DNA of 64,000 nucleotides from Arthrobacter sp. B1805 (GCF_002929745.1 NZ_PJIQ01000006.1:62001-126000), one strand, 5' to 3'; shown: positions 10,016 to 18,000, numbered from the stretch's first letter. Translations and numbers: made by a program. The notes: generated from the sequence alone by a model not told the origin.

Positions 10016-10570
10016 GTGGTCACACCGCTGCCTGATGATGCGCTCGTTCGCGCACAAGCGGGTGAACCAGAGGCTTTCGCCTTGATCTACGAGGCAATGT
10101 GCCCCGCAGTCCTGGGGTATTTCAGGGGCCGCGGGTCGGAGGATCCGGAAGCTCTGACCCAGGAAGTCTTCCTCACGGTCTTCTCGAAACTGGCGACCGT
10201 GACCGGGGGGCTGTCGGGACTGCGCACGTTCACGTTCTCGGTCGCGCACGCTCGACACGTGGACGAGGTGCGGAAGAAGATGCGCGCGCCGGTGCTCGTG
10301 GGCTACGAAGCCGACGGCGACACCCGGGCTACCGACTCGGCGGAGACAGTGGCGCTGGGGAACCTCGACGCCGGATCGGCCGGCGGGATGCTCGCGCAGC
10401 TCAATGCGGAGCAGCGCGACGTGCTCCTGTTGCGCATCGTGGCGGAACTGCCGATCGAGCAGGTGGCCGAAATCCTCGGACGATCGGCGGGATCGGTGAA
10501 ACAGCTCCAGCGCCGGGGACTGCTCAAGCTGAAGGAACTCGTTGTACCCACAGAATCGGAAGCGCTATGA
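10016..10570 (+). CDS. ECF-type RNA polymerase sigma factor
   Basis: A 184-aa sigma-70 family protein with sigma region 2 (ALVRAQAGEPEAFALIYEAM, then GSEDPEALTQEVFLTVFSKL and FTFSVAHARHVDEVRKKMR) and region 4 (AEQRDVLLLRIVAEL, VAEILGRSAGSVKQLQRRGLLKLK). The length fits the ECF group. I chose the GTG at 10016 because AAGGAAG sits at 10004-10010; upstream in-frame starts lack a comparable site. Its stop overlaps the start of the next gene (ATGA), which encodes a single-span membrane protein in the position usually held by an anti-sigma factor. The regulon is unknown. Confidence 0.88.
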   Translation: MVTPLPDDALVRAQAGEPEAFALIYEAMCPAVLGYFRGRGSEDPEALTQEVFLTVFSKLATVTGGLSGLRTFTFSVAHARHVDEVRKKMRAPVLVGYEADGDTRATDSAETVALGNLDAGSAGGMLAQLNAEQRDVLLLRIVAELPIEQVAEILGRSAGSVKQLQRRGLLKLKELVVPTESEAL

Positions 10571-11760
10571 CTGGACGTGACACCTCGTCGCCGGACTCCG
10601 TGCGGCAGCTCCTGGACGAGGCGGGCGTCCCGCAGGATGCCGCCGTCGTGCGTGCACTGCTGGACATCAGGGCGCTCGGTGCCGGTCCTGCTCCCGAGGC
10701 ATCCGCCGAACTGGCCCAGTTGATGGCCGACGGCGGGCGGGCCCCCCAGGGCCGCAGGTTCAAGCGGCGCGTCACGTTCATCGGAGGTGCTCTCGCCGTG
10801 TCGATGGGCGTCGGCATATCCGGCGTGGCAGCGGGGACCCTGCACCTCCCTGTAGGACTGGGGGATGCGGTCGGCTCGATCACGCGCTTCACCGCAGGTG
10901 CCGGTGCCGCTCCCGAGGACCGTTCCCCGTCTCCGCTCGTCGTCGGCGATGAGGACGTCGTGGCGCCCCGGGCTTCCTCCGACGGCTTCGGCACAGTTCC
11001 GGCTCCCGTTCCGGCACCGACAGTCGCGGCGGCCGGCGGAACGGCGGCCGTGGTGCCTCCCGCAGCAGGGGATGCAGCGGAATTGCCGCCCTATGCCGCA
11101 CCCCGGGAGAGTGATGCGCGTCCCGAGGGAGCGGCGGGCGCTTACCGTGAGCGGGCGCTTCCACCCGCGCCGCCGTCGCCGGCCCGTCCCTTCGTGCCTG
11201 CCGCTCCGGCGTCCCCGTCCGGTCCCACCGGTGTAACTCCGCCGGCCGGTCCCTCCGGCGCGCATCCGCCGGTACGCGGGCTTCGTGGTGCTCCGGACCC
11301 CGGGCATGCGACACCTGCGGACAAGCAGAAGGGCCGTGGGGAGGACCCCTCGGGGACGAGCGAAGCACCCCAGCAGACCCAGCAGACCAAGCAACCCCAG
11401 CAAACCCAGCAGACGGAGCTTGCCGACCCGGGCCGGAAGGACAGCAGGACAGCCGATCCCGTCAGGCCCGGCAGGAGCCTCGCCGACGCAGGGACGACGC
11501 GCGCGGAGCAGGACTTCGCGCGGATCGTGATGGACAGCCCTCCGCCCGCGGATCTGCTGGTCCTTCCGGCTCCGGTGGCGCTCGCGGACGATCCCTGGGC
11601 GCTCTTCCCGGCCGATGTCCTCGTCGCGGATGGTCCGGCGGTGGCCGGTGATGCCGAACCATCGGAGCAGACCGCGCCGAGTGCTGTCGACGCGCTTCCG
11701 GTGACCTCCGCACCCGCGGAGCCCGAGCCCGCACCGAAGGCTGTTCCGGCCGCCGACTGA
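10567..11760 (+). CDS. Proline-rich single-span membrane protein cotranscribed with ECF sigma factor (putative anti-sigma-like)
   Basis: A 397-aa protein of unknown function. A cytoplasmic N-terminal part (about residues 1-68) contains SVRQLLDEAGVPQDAAVVRALLDI; one hydrophobic span follows at about 70-91 (VTFIGGALAVSMGVGISGVAAG). The remaining 300 residues are low complexity, rich in Pro, Ala, Gly and Ser, with a short Gln/Thr run (QQTQQTKQPQQTQQTE, about residues 270-285). I see no zinc-binding anti-sigma HxxxCxxC motif. Its ATGA overlap with the sigma gene suggests that it controls that sigma factor or is a structural partner in the envelope. Function is inferred from position only. Confidence 0.75.
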   Translation: MTGRDTSSPDSVRQLLDEAGVPQDAAVVRALLDIRALGAGPAPEASAELAQLMADGGRAPQGRRFKRRVTFIGGALAVSMGVGISGVAAGTLHLPVGLGDAVGSITRFTAGAGAAPEDRSPSPLVVGDEDVVAPRASSDGFGTVPAPVPAPTVAAAGGTAAVVPPAAGDAAELPPYAAPRESDARPEGAAGAYRERALPPAPPSPARPFVPAAPASPSGPTGVTPPAGPSGAHPPVRGLRGAPDPGHATPADKQKGRGEDPSGTSEAPQQTQQTKQPQQTQQTELADPGRKDSRTADPVRPGRSLADAGTTRAEQDFARIVMDSPPPADLLVLPAPVALADDPWALFPADVLVADGPAVAGDAEPSEQTAPSAVDALPVTSAPAEPEPAPKAVPAAD

Positions 11761-11782
11761 GCAGCCGGAACAGCGGGCGGCC

Positions 11783-12283
11783 CTACGAGGTGATCTGCCT
11801 CTTCGACGAGATGATGCCGGTGTTGAATCCGGCCAGGTTGAGACCGCCGTGGAACCGCGCGTGCTCGATCTTGATGCAGCGGTCCATCACCACGTTCAGG
11901 CCGGCTGCCTCAGCGTCCCGTGCAACGTCCTCGTGCCACGAGCCCAGCTGCAGCCAGAGTGTCTTCGCGCCCACGGCAAGCGTCTCCTCGAGGACCGAGG
12001 GCAGGTCGCCGTGCCTGCGGAAGACGTCGACGACGTCGGGCACCTCGGGCAGGTCCTTCAGCGACGCGTAGGCGGGCTGGCCGAGGATCTCCTTGGCCAC
12101 CGGGTTCACGAAGTACAGACGGTAGGGCGACGACGACTGCAGGTAGGTCGCGACGAAGTAGGACGCGCGCGACGGCTTGTCGGAGGCGCCGACGATGGCG
12201 ACCGACCGCGCGTTCCTCAGGAGGTTCAGGCGTTCAGGGGCCGACGGGCCTTCCCACGTCCGTTCCGATGCAGTGCTGCTCAT
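11783..12283 (-). CDS. CoA-binding domain protein (YccU-like), sulfur operon copy
   Basis: A 166-aa protein of the succinyl-CoA-synthetase-alpha-like CoA-binding fold. It shows the nucleotide-binding start SVAIVGASDKPSRASYFVATYL, YFVNPVAKEILGQPAYASL, PEVPDVVDVFRRHGDLPSVLEE and ALWLQLG-like KTLWLQLGSWHEDVA, ending with VVMDRCIKIEHARF, the YccU signature. It is the last gene of a three-gene operon (dimethylsulfone monooxygenase, O-acetylhomoserine sulfhydrylase, this protein); its ATG overlaps the preceding stop. Its biochemical role is unknown. A shorter paralogue at 23069-23485 lies beside the second SAM-riboswitch operon. Confidence 0.88.
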   Translation of the reverse strand: MSSTASERTWEGPSAPERLNLLRNARSVAIVGASDKPSRASYFVATYLQSSSPYRLYFVNPVAKEILGQPAYASLKDLPEVPDVVDVFRRHGDLPSVLEETLAVGAKTLWLQLGSWHEDVARDAEAAGLNVVMDRCIKIEHARFHGGLNLAGFNTGIISSKRQITS

Positions 12284-13656
12284 GCTCCCACTCCTACTGC
12301 GCGCGTCGTCGACACGTCGTCGTTCTGGCCGGCCGCCGTCTGTGGGAGCTCGTCGAATCCTTCGTCCGCGCCGTTGACGGCGAGGTCGAGCGCCTGGTCC
12401 AGGTCCCACAGGATGTCGTCGAGGTCCTCCAAGCCCACCGAGATGCGGACCAGGTCCTCCGGGACGCCCGCCGCGACGAGCTGCTCCGCGGACAGCTGCT
12501 GGTGCGTCGTCGAACCCGGGTGGATCACGAGGGTCCGGGAGTCGCCGACGTTGGCGAGGTGGGAGGCCAGCTGCAGCGACTCGATGAACTTCTGCCCGGC
12601 CTTGCGGCCACCCTTGATGCCGAAGCTGAAAACCGATCCGGGGCCCTGCGGCAGGTAGGTCTTCGCGCGTTCGTGGTGCGCGTGCGTGGGCAGTCCAGCG
12701 TAGTTGACGTACTCCACGCGGGGGTCCGCCTGCAGCCATTCGGCGACGGCCTGCGCGTTCTCGAGGTGTTCGTCGAGGCGCTGTGCGAGGGTCTCGACGC
12801 CCTGCAGCAGCTGGAAGGCCGACGACGGCGACAGCGACGGCCCGATGTCGCGGAGCTGCTCCGTGCGCAGCTTGGTGAGGAAGCCGTACTCGCCGAAGTT
12901 CGCCCACCACTGGATGTTGCCGTAGGAGGGGACGGGCTCGGTCATCATGGGGAACTTGCCGTTGCCCCAGTCGAACCGTCCGCTCTCGACGATGACTCCG
13001 CCGAGCGTGGTGCCGTGCCCGCCGATGAACTTCGTGGCGGAGTGGATGACGATGTCCGCGCCGTGCTCGATCGGCCGCACGAGGTAGGGCGTGCTGAGCG
13101 TCGAGTCCACGATGAACGGGATACCCGCGTCCTGAGCCACTTTCGCCAAACCTGCGAGGTCCGCGATCTCACCCGAGGGGTTCGCGATCACCTCGGCGTA
13201 GACGGCCTTGGTGTTCTCGCGGATCGCCGCTGCGTAGTCCGCCGGATCGGTTCCGGGGACGAAGGTGGTCTCGATACCGAAGCGGCGCAGCGTGACGTCG
13301 AGCTGCGTGACGGTCCCGCCGTACAGCTGGGAAGCGGCGACGATGTGGTCGCCGGCCTGGCACAGGGCGGCGAAGGTAATGAACTCCGCGCTCATGCCCG
13401 ACGCCGTCGCCACCGCTCCGATGCCGCCCTCGAGGGAAGCGATGCGCTCCTCGAAGGCCGCGACGGTGGGGTTGCCGATGCGCGAGTAGATGTTGCCGTA
13501 CTTCTGCAACGCGAAGAGGTTGGCGGCGTCGTTGGTGTCCTTGAACACGAACGACGTCGTCTGGTAGATCGGCACCGCCCGGGCACCGTGGGTTGCGTCG
13601 GGCGTGCCGCCGGCGTGGAGTGCACGCGTGCGGAAACCGAAGGAACGTTCTGCCAT
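12280..13656 (-). CDS. metY: O-acetylhomoserine sulfhydrylase (bifunctional OAH/OAS aminocarboxypropyltransferase)
   Basis: PLP enzyme that makes homocysteine from O-acetylhomoserine and sulfide, allowing direct sulfur assimilation into methionine. The 458-aa protein has the family N-terminus FGFRTRALHAG with PIYQTTSF, then YGNIYSRIGNPT, ALEGG-like SLEGGIGAVATASGMSAEF and the PLP lysine in IHSATKFIGGHGT. C-terminal motifs VYNYAGLP-like VEYVNYAGLP and SFGIKGGRKAG support MetY rather than the cystathionine enzymes. It overlaps the upstream monooxygenase stop by one base and the downstream CoA-binding gene by ATGA. The operon is headed by a SAM riboswitch, the expected control for a methionine gene. 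Confidence 0.95.
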   Translation of the reverse strand: MAERSFGFRTRALHAGGTPDATHGARAVPIYQTTSFVFKDTNDAANLFALQKYGNIYSRIGNPTVAAFEERIASLEGGIGAVATASGMSAEFITFAALCQAGDHIVAASQLYGGTVTQLDVTLRRFGIETTFVPGTDPADYAAAIRENTKAVYAEVIANPSGEIADLAGLAKVAQDAGIPFIVDSTLSTPYLVRPIEHGADIVIHSATKFIGGHGTTLGGVIVESGRFDWGNGKFPMMTEPVPSYGNIQWWANFGEYGFLTKLRTEQLRDIGPSLSPSSAFQLLQGVETLAQRLDEHLENAQAVAEWLQADPRVEYVNYAGLPTHAHHERAKTYLPQGPGSVFSFGIKGGRKAGQKFIESLQLASHLANVGDSRTLVIHPGSTTHQQLSAEQLVAAGVPEDLVRISVGLEDLDDILWDLDQALDLAVNGADEGFDELPQTAAGQNDDVSTTRAVGVGA

Positions 13657-14822
13657 CAGACACCTGCCTTGCTGGGTTCGTGAAGTGCGAGGGTGGATTT
13701 GGGGTCGAAGTCGACGCCGGCCTTGCGGGCGGCGTCGGCCTCCAGTTCGCGCACGATCGGGAGGATGTCGGTACCGAAGGCGGCGACCTCCTCCTGGAAG
13801 TGCAGGTAGCAGGTGAGGAAGAGGTTGACGCCGATCTTCTTGTACTCGACGATCCGCTCGGCGATCTGCTCGGGCGTACCGATGAGCTGGGTCTTGAAGC
13901 CGTCGTTGTACTGCACGAGGTCCTCGAAGGTGGAATCGGCCCACATGCCCTTGCCGTCCTTCGTCGAGGCGCCTGCCTCCTGGACGGCGGCACGGAAGCC
14001 CTCGACGGCGGGCCGGTGGGCCTTCTCGACGATCTCGCGCAGGGTGTCGCGTGCCTCCTTCTCGGAGTCACGCGCGATCACGAAGCCGTTCAGCCCGTAC
14101 CGGGGGCGCCGTCCGGCCTGGGCTGCGGCGGCCTGGACTCCTGCGATGTTCTCCTTGAAGCCCTCGAGGTCCTTGCCGTTGGAGAAGTACCAGTCCGCGA
14201 CGCGGCCCGCAGTCGCCTGGGCCGCCGTCGAGTTCCCGCCGAAGAAGATCTCGGGGTGCGGGCGTCCTGGGACGTCCACGGGGGCCGGGCTCAGGGTGAA
14301 GTTGTTGATGTCGTAGTACTTCCCCGCCTGGCTGTAGCCCTCCTCGGTCCACAGGCCGCGCAGCACCCGGATGAACTCCTCGGTGCGGACGTAGCGCTCG
14401 TCGTGCTCGAGCCACTCGAGGCCGAAGTTGGTGAACTCGTCCTTAAGCCACCCGGAGACGATGTTGACCGCGGCACGGCCGTTGGAGATGTGGTCCGCCG
14501 TGATGATGAACTTCGCGAGCACGCCGGGGTGCCACATACCGGGGTGGACCGCGGCGATGACCTTCAGCTTCTCGGTCGCCGCCAGGAGGGCGAGCGAGAA
14601 CGACGTCGCTTCGTGCTGCTTGTCGGCGCCGTAGGACGCGGCGTAGCGGGTCTGCGAGAGCGCGTACTCGAAGCCGGCGTCCTCCGCGATGCGGGCGAGC
14701 TTCTTGTTGTAGTCGAAGTCCCAGCTGGTCCGCTGCTCGATGGTCGAGACCACCAGTCCGCCACTGACATTGGGTACCCAGTAGGCGAATTTCAGGGGTG
14801 TGGAAAGGTCGGCAACGCTCAT
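13656..14822 (-). CDS. sfnG: Dimethylsulfone monooxygenase (SfnG-like, LLM class flavin-dependent)
   Basis: Predicted FMNH2-dependent luciferase-like monooxygenase that oxidises dimethylsulfone to methanesulfinate, a step in scavenging sulfur from organosulfones. The 388-aa protein begins PLKFAYWVPNVSGGLVVSTIEQR and continues with ARIAEDAGFEYALSQTRY, HPGMWHPGVLAKFI, GRAAVNIVSGWLKDEF and EIFFGGNS, all typical of SfnG and the SsuD relatives. The ATG at 14822 has a strong GGAGGAG site at 14826-14832. It is first in the sfnG-metY-CoA-binding operon and directly follows the SAM riboswitch. Alkanesulfonate monooxygenase is the main alternative assignment. Confidence 0.88.
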   Translation of the reverse strand: MSVADLSTPLKFAYWVPNVSGGLVVSTIEQRTSWDFDYNKKLARIAEDAGFEYALSQTRYAASYGADKQHEATSFSLALLAATEKLKVIAAVHPGMWHPGVLAKFIITADHISNGRAAVNIVSGWLKDEFTNFGLEWLEHDERYVRTEEFIRVLRGLWTEEGYSQAGKYYDINNFTLSPAPVDVPGRPHPEIFFGGNSTAAQATAGRVADWYFSNGKDLEGFKENIAGVQAAAAQAGRRPRYGLNGFVIARDSEKEARDTLREIVEKAHRPAVEGFRAAVQEAGASTKDGKGMWADSTFEDLVQYNDGFKTQLIGTPEQIAERIVEYKKIGVNLFLTCYLHFQEEVAAFGTDILPIVRELEADAARKAGVDFDPKSTLALHEPSKAGV

Positions 14823-14830
14823 GGTCTCCT

Positions 14831-14929
14831 CCATCGGCCTGGCAGTAGCACCCTTCTGTCGCCGCATCGATGCAGAGGCCAGGGTTGCTGCGGCGTCAGT
14901 GAGCCAGATCTCTCAGCCGCTCGGGATGG
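14831..14929 (-). ncRNA. SAM riboswitch (S-box class) upstream of sfnG-metY
   Basis: On the minus strand the leader carries S-box landmarks in order: GAGCGGCTGAGAGAT, ACTGACGCCGCAGCAACCCT, then GGGTGCTACTGCCAGG before the gene. P2 pairs GCGGC with GCCGC, P3 pairs CCCT with AGGG, and P1 pairs CCATC (14925-14929) with GATGG (14831-14835). The P1 3' strand overlaps the ribosome site GGAGGAG (14826-14832), so ligand-bound P1 would hide it, giving repression of translation when SAM is high. The exact class (SAM-I or the SAM-I/IV variant) needs a covariance search. Confidence 0.85.
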
Positions 14930-15045
14930 TCGGTTCGAGTGTGACACCGGCACGCTGCAGAACCAAACAATGTTTCGCCCCGTGAGCAGCGGTCGGCGCG
15001 GCCCGCGTGCGGCGCCGTGGGTCTACGGTCAGTGTGCTGAGGACC

Positions 15046-15075
15046 TTGACAAAGTTGGCGAGCACAACAAAGACT
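15046..15075 (+). promoter_or_regulatory. Possible promoter of the GH6 cellulase gene
   Basis: A consensus -35 TTGACA (15046-15051) is followed, 18 bases later, by a weak -10 AAGACT (15070-15075). The CebR-like box begins a few bases further on, over the likely start point. The gap from 14823 to 15157 is thus explained by the riboswitch on one strand and this promoter and operator on the other. Confidence 0.45.
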
Positions 15076-15078
15076 GAC

Positions 15079-15096
15079 CGTGGGAGCGCTTCCACG
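15079..15096 (+). promoter_or_regulatory. CebR-type operator upstream of GH6 cellulase
   Basis: CGTGGGAGCGCTTCCACG is a near-perfect palindrome containing TGGGAGCGCTTCCA, one base from the TGGGAGCGCTCCCA box of the actinobacterial cellobiose repressor CebR. It lies 60 bp before the cellulase start. No CebR gene is in the window. Confidence 0.75.
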
Positions 15097-15157
15097 GGGG
15101 GTGGCAGCGCCTCCTGATCGGGATTCATCGCCGCCAACCCACCTATGAGGAGCAACG

Positions 15158-16441
15158 ATGCTCAGCATTTCCAGGACGTGCGCCATGACCCTTGCACTTG
15201 CAGGGGTCCTCGCCTCCACCGCTTTCACCGCCCTTCCGGCCGCGGCCCAGGAGTCCGGGAACGGGCCCGGACCAGCCGTGGATTCGGCCACCGAGTTCTA
15301 CGTCCCGAAGAAGAGCCATTACCACGAGGCCCAGCGGCAGATCGCTGACCTGCGCTCCTCGGGCGACCGCTCCACGGCGGACAGCCTCAGCGGAATGATC
15401 TCGGCCCCGCAGGCAGTGTGGGTCACCGGCAGCGATCCGGCGACCGTGACCCAGGAGGTCCGGAACACCACGCACCGTGCTGCCGGCAAGAAGCAGGTCC
15501 CTGTACTCGCCGCCTACAACCTGCCGTTCCGCGACTGTTCGCAGTACTCCGCCGGTGGTGCGACCGACGTCGCCGGCTACAAGGCCTGGGTCGACGCCCT
15601 CGCCGCAGGCATCGAGGACAGGGCGGCCCTGGTGGTGCTCGAGCCGGACGGCCTGGGCATCATCCCCTGGAACAAGAGCCTCGACGGCGCCTCCGAGTGG
15701 TGCCAGCCGGCGGAGGCGAATCCGCGAACCGCGGCAGCGGAGCGTTACGAGATGCTCAACTATGCGGTGGATCAGCTCAAGGCCCTGCCCAACACCACGG
15801 TGTATCTGGACGGGACGCACAGCGCGTGGCTGGGCACCGGGGAGATCTCGAGCCGGCTCGTGAGGGCCGGCGTGCAGAAGGCCGACGGCTTCTTCCTCAA
15901 CGTCTCCAACTACGAGCTCACAGAGCGGCAGCTGAAGTTCGGCAGCTGGGTATCGAAGTGCATCTACTACGCCACCGAGATCAATCCGGGCGCCTACGGC
16001 TCCTGTGGCAGCCAGTACTACCCGGCGTCACCCGCCGACTTCTCCACGTGGGGGCTGACGGACGCCTGGTACGCGCAGAACGTCGACAAAGCCCGGAACG
16101 CGCCGTCGAACGATGACCTCGCACACTTCGTCATCGACACGAGCCGCAACGGAAAGGGCCCCTGGGTTCCGACGGCGGCATACCCGGACCCCCAGGTCTG
16201 GTGCAACCCGCCGAGCCGCGGGCTGGGCTACCTGCCCACCTCCGATACCGGCAATCCCCTGGCCGATGCCTTCCTGTGGATCAAGGTGCCGGGTGAGTCC
16301 GACGGCGAGTGCAGCCGCGGGCTGACGGACAACGGGGGAGTGGATCCCGAGTGGGGCCGCGTGGATCCCGCCGCCGGAGCCTGGTTCCCCGAGCAGGCAC
16401 TCGACCTCATCAGGAACGCCAGCGCACCGGTTCGATCGTAG
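15158..16441 (+). CDS. Secreted glycoside hydrolase family 6 (cellulase / cellobiohydrolase)
   Basis: Predicted extracellular beta-1,4-glucanase acting on cellulose or cello-oligosaccharides with inversion. The 427-aa precursor has a Sec signal peptide (hydrophobic core about residues 9-25, cleavage after ALPAAA). GH6 landmarks follow: PVLAAYNLPFRDCSQYSAGG with the likely acid Asp 126, ALVVLEPDGLGI with Asp 164, YLDGTHSAWLG, SNYELT and, near the C-terminus, LWIKVPGESDGEC with the distal Asp. No cellulose-binding module is present. The ATG at 15158 follows GAGGAG. A CebR-type operator upstream implies induction by cello-oligosaccharides. Endo versus exo action cannot be told. Confidence 0.93.
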   Translation: MLSISRTCAMTLALAGVLASTAFTALPAAAQESGNGPGPAVDSATEFYVPKKSHYHEAQRQIADLRSSGDRSTADSLSGMISAPQAVWVTGSDPATVTQEVRNTTHRAAGKKQVPVLAAYNLPFRDCSQYSAGGATDVAGYKAWVDALAAGIEDRAALVVLEPDGLGIIPWNKSLDGASEWCQPAEANPRTAAAERYEMLNYAVDQLKALPNTTVYLDGTHSAWLGTGEISSRLVRAGVQKADGFFLNVSNYELTERQLKFGSWVSKCIYYATEINPGAYGSCGSQYYPASPADFSTWGLTDAWYAQNVDKARNAPSNDDLAHFVIDTSRNGKGPWVPTAAYPDPQVWCNPPSRGLGYLPTSDTGNPLADAFLWIKVPGESDGECSRGLTDNGGVDPEWGRVDPAAGAWFPEQALDLIRNASAPVRS

Positions 16442-16447
16442 TACAAC

Positions 16448-16481
16448 GCGCGTGCGCGGCCCGGTTCGGCCGCGCACGCGC
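16448..16481 (+). terminator. GC-rich hairpin after GH6 gene
   Basis: A perfect 14-bp stem, GCGCGTGCGCGGCC (16448-16461) with GGCCGCGCACGCGC (16468-16481), lies 7 bp after the cellulase stop. There is no U-run, as is frequent for high-GC actinobacterial terminators. Confidence 0.7.
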
Positions 16482-16502
16482 CCCTGCGCCTAGGGTGGAG
16501 CA

Positions 16503-16739
16503 ATGGAGAGCTGGAAGTCGGCGCAGCGTGTTCAGGAGCGGAGGCTCTGGAGCACCCTGTCCGCGGTCGGTGCGGTACTGACATTGACCCTCGTCAGCAG
16601 CATCCTTCTCGTGGCAACCAGCGGGGGCTCGCACGTGACCGGTTGGTTCTACTTCCAGCAAGCCGCGCTGCTCGCACTCAGTGTGGCGGGCACTGTCGCC
16701 GCACTCCGGCGCTGGCTCGCGACCCGCGCGCGTGGGTAG
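16503..16739 (+). CDS. Small membrane protein of unknown function
   Basis: A 78-aa protein with two predicted membrane spans (about residues 20-40, VGAVLTLTLVSSILLVA, and 49-68, FYFQQAALLALSVAGTVAAL) and a basic C-terminus (RRWLATRARG). The N-terminal 17 residues are charged. The ATG at 16503 follows GGGTGGAG at good spacing, which is the main support for its being real. It sits alone between the cellulase terminator and the c-di-AMP riboswitch. I recognise no family. Confidence 0.6.
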   Translation: MESWKSAQRVQERRLWSTLSAVGAVLTLTLVSSILLVATSGGSHVTGWFYFQQAALLALSVAGTVAALRRWLATRARG

Positions 16740-16799
16740 GGTAAGCGCCGTTACACAAATGTGACAAACCGGACGAGCGCTGGCTATCGTCGTCGGGTG

Positions 16800-17026
16800 C
16801 CTCTGTCCATGGGAGGCGCTCCCGGTCGGATTGCCGAGCCCTGCCGCCGACCGGGGTCGTTCGCAATCACGAAGGCGGGGACGGGGGAACCACAGTTCCA
16901 TCGGGCGCGCAGGTTCACCTGCCGACGTCCTTGGGGTTAAGCCGCAGCACCATCGCCCACGAGGCGGAGGGCGCGGCCGGGTGACTCCCATCCGAACCCG
17001 ACAGCTCACCCCGTAGGCATGGGAGA
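16800..17026 (+). ncRNA. c-di-AMP riboswitch (ydaO-yuaA class)
   Basis: The 298-base gap before the LysM/NlpC gene contains both conserved blocks of this class: GACGTCCTTGGGGTTAAGC in the middle and CCGAACCCGACAGCTCACC followed by CCGTAGGC at the 3' end. Actinobacterial members typically precede cell-wall hydrolase genes, as here. A 3' helix pairs CTCCCAT (16985-16991) with ATGGGAG (17019-17025), which overlaps the GGGAGAGG ribosome site. High c-di-AMP normally turns this class off. The 5' boundary is approximate. Confidence 0.88.
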
Positions 17027-17037
17027 GGTATAGATCC

Positions 17038-17979
17038 ATGTCACGAAACACCCCGGCACGCCACCGTGCTGCCACCGACGGCAATCTCGCTCTGCAGGGC
17101 CTGTCCCGCGCAGTGAAGGGCCGCGCCACCGCCGTCGGCCGTCCCGTCGCCATCGTCGCCGTCACGTCGGGCCTCGCGCTCACTGCCATCGGCACGGCAC
17201 ACGCGGGTTCCTCCACGGAACAGGGCACGGTGTCGGCATCGGCAGCAGTCGCTGCCCCTGTTGTTTCCGCCCCTGCTGTTCCCGCCCCTGCTGTTCCCAC
17301 CGCAGTCGCTCCCGCCGCCGCGGCTGTCGCAGCGGCCGGTCTGACGCACACCGTCGTCCCGGGCGACACCCTGGGAGGCATCTCCGCCAGCTACGGCGTG
17401 GAACTGGCGGCCGTTCTTTCGGTCAACAGCCTCTCCGTGGCGTCGATCATCTTCCCTGGCGACAGCATCACCATGCCCGCCGGCGATGCAGTCCAGGCCC
17501 CCGTCCAGTCCGTGACGATTGCTGCGGTCCCAACCGCCGCCGTCGCTCCCGCTGCCGTGCAGCAGGCACCGACCGTTGCTCCTGCGCCGGCCGCATCCAC
17601 CACCCCGGGCTCGGGCGTCTACCTCGCCTCGGCGGACATCACCCCGGTGGCGTCGACCAGCGGTGTCGCGGGGACCCTCGTGGCATCCGCGCAGTCGCAG
17701 CTCGCGGCCGGTGCCGTCCAGGACTGCACCGTGCTCGTCGAGAAGGCGCTGCGCGCCGCCGGTATCTCCGTCGGAGACCTCGGTCCCTCGCAGTTCTTCC
17801 AGTTCGGCGCAACGGTGGCCACCCCCGCTCCTGGCGACCTCGTCATCACGGGCGGCCACGTAGCCATTTACGTCGGCGGTGGCCAGGTCATCAGCAGTGG
17901 CATGAACGGAGCGAACCTCACCCTGCAGCACCCCCTCTCGGACCTTTCGGGAGCGTCCTTCGTTCGCGTAGCGGGCTAG
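17038..17979 (+). CDS. Secreted LysM / NlpC-P60 cell-wall hydrolase
   Basis: Predicted exported peptidoglycan hydrolase of 313 aa. A signal sequence (hydrophobic core about residues 36-52, cleavage after AHA) is followed by an Ala/Pro/Val-rich linker. A LysM peptidoglycan-binding domain occupies about residues 103-147 (HTVVPGDTLGGISASYG ... IIFPGDSITMP), then a second Ala/Pro linker and a C-terminal NlpC/P60-type papain-like domain. Candidate catalytic residues are Cys 230 (AVQDCTVLVEKALRAAG; the family more often has DCSGLV) and His 274 (GDLVITGGHVAIYVGGG). It follows a c-di-AMP riboswitch, linking its expression to wall stress and turgor signalling. The divergent Cys motif makes activity likely but not certain. 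Confidence 0.9.
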   Translation: MSRNTPARHRAATDGNLALQGLSRAVKGRATAVGRPVAIVAVTSGLALTAIGTAHAGSSTEQGTVSASAAVAAPVVSAPAVPAPAVPTAVAPAAAAVAAAGLTHTVVPGDTLGGISASYGVELAAVLSVNSLSVASIIFPGDSITMPAGDAVQAPVQSVTIAAVPTAAVAPAAVQQAPTVAPAPAASTTPGSGVYLASADITPVASTSGVAGTLVASAQSQLAAGAVQDCTVLVEKALRAAGISVGDLGPSQFFQFGATVATPAPGDLVITGGHVAIYVGGGQVISSGMNGANLTLQHPLSDLSGASFVRVAG

Positions 17980-18000
17980 CGCGGGAACGAACCACACGCC

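Noticed and set aside
11370..11420. Gln/Thr repeat coding stretch seen as a frameshifted or foreign insert
   Set aside because: It stays in frame within the proline-rich domain and fits the low-complexity character on either side.
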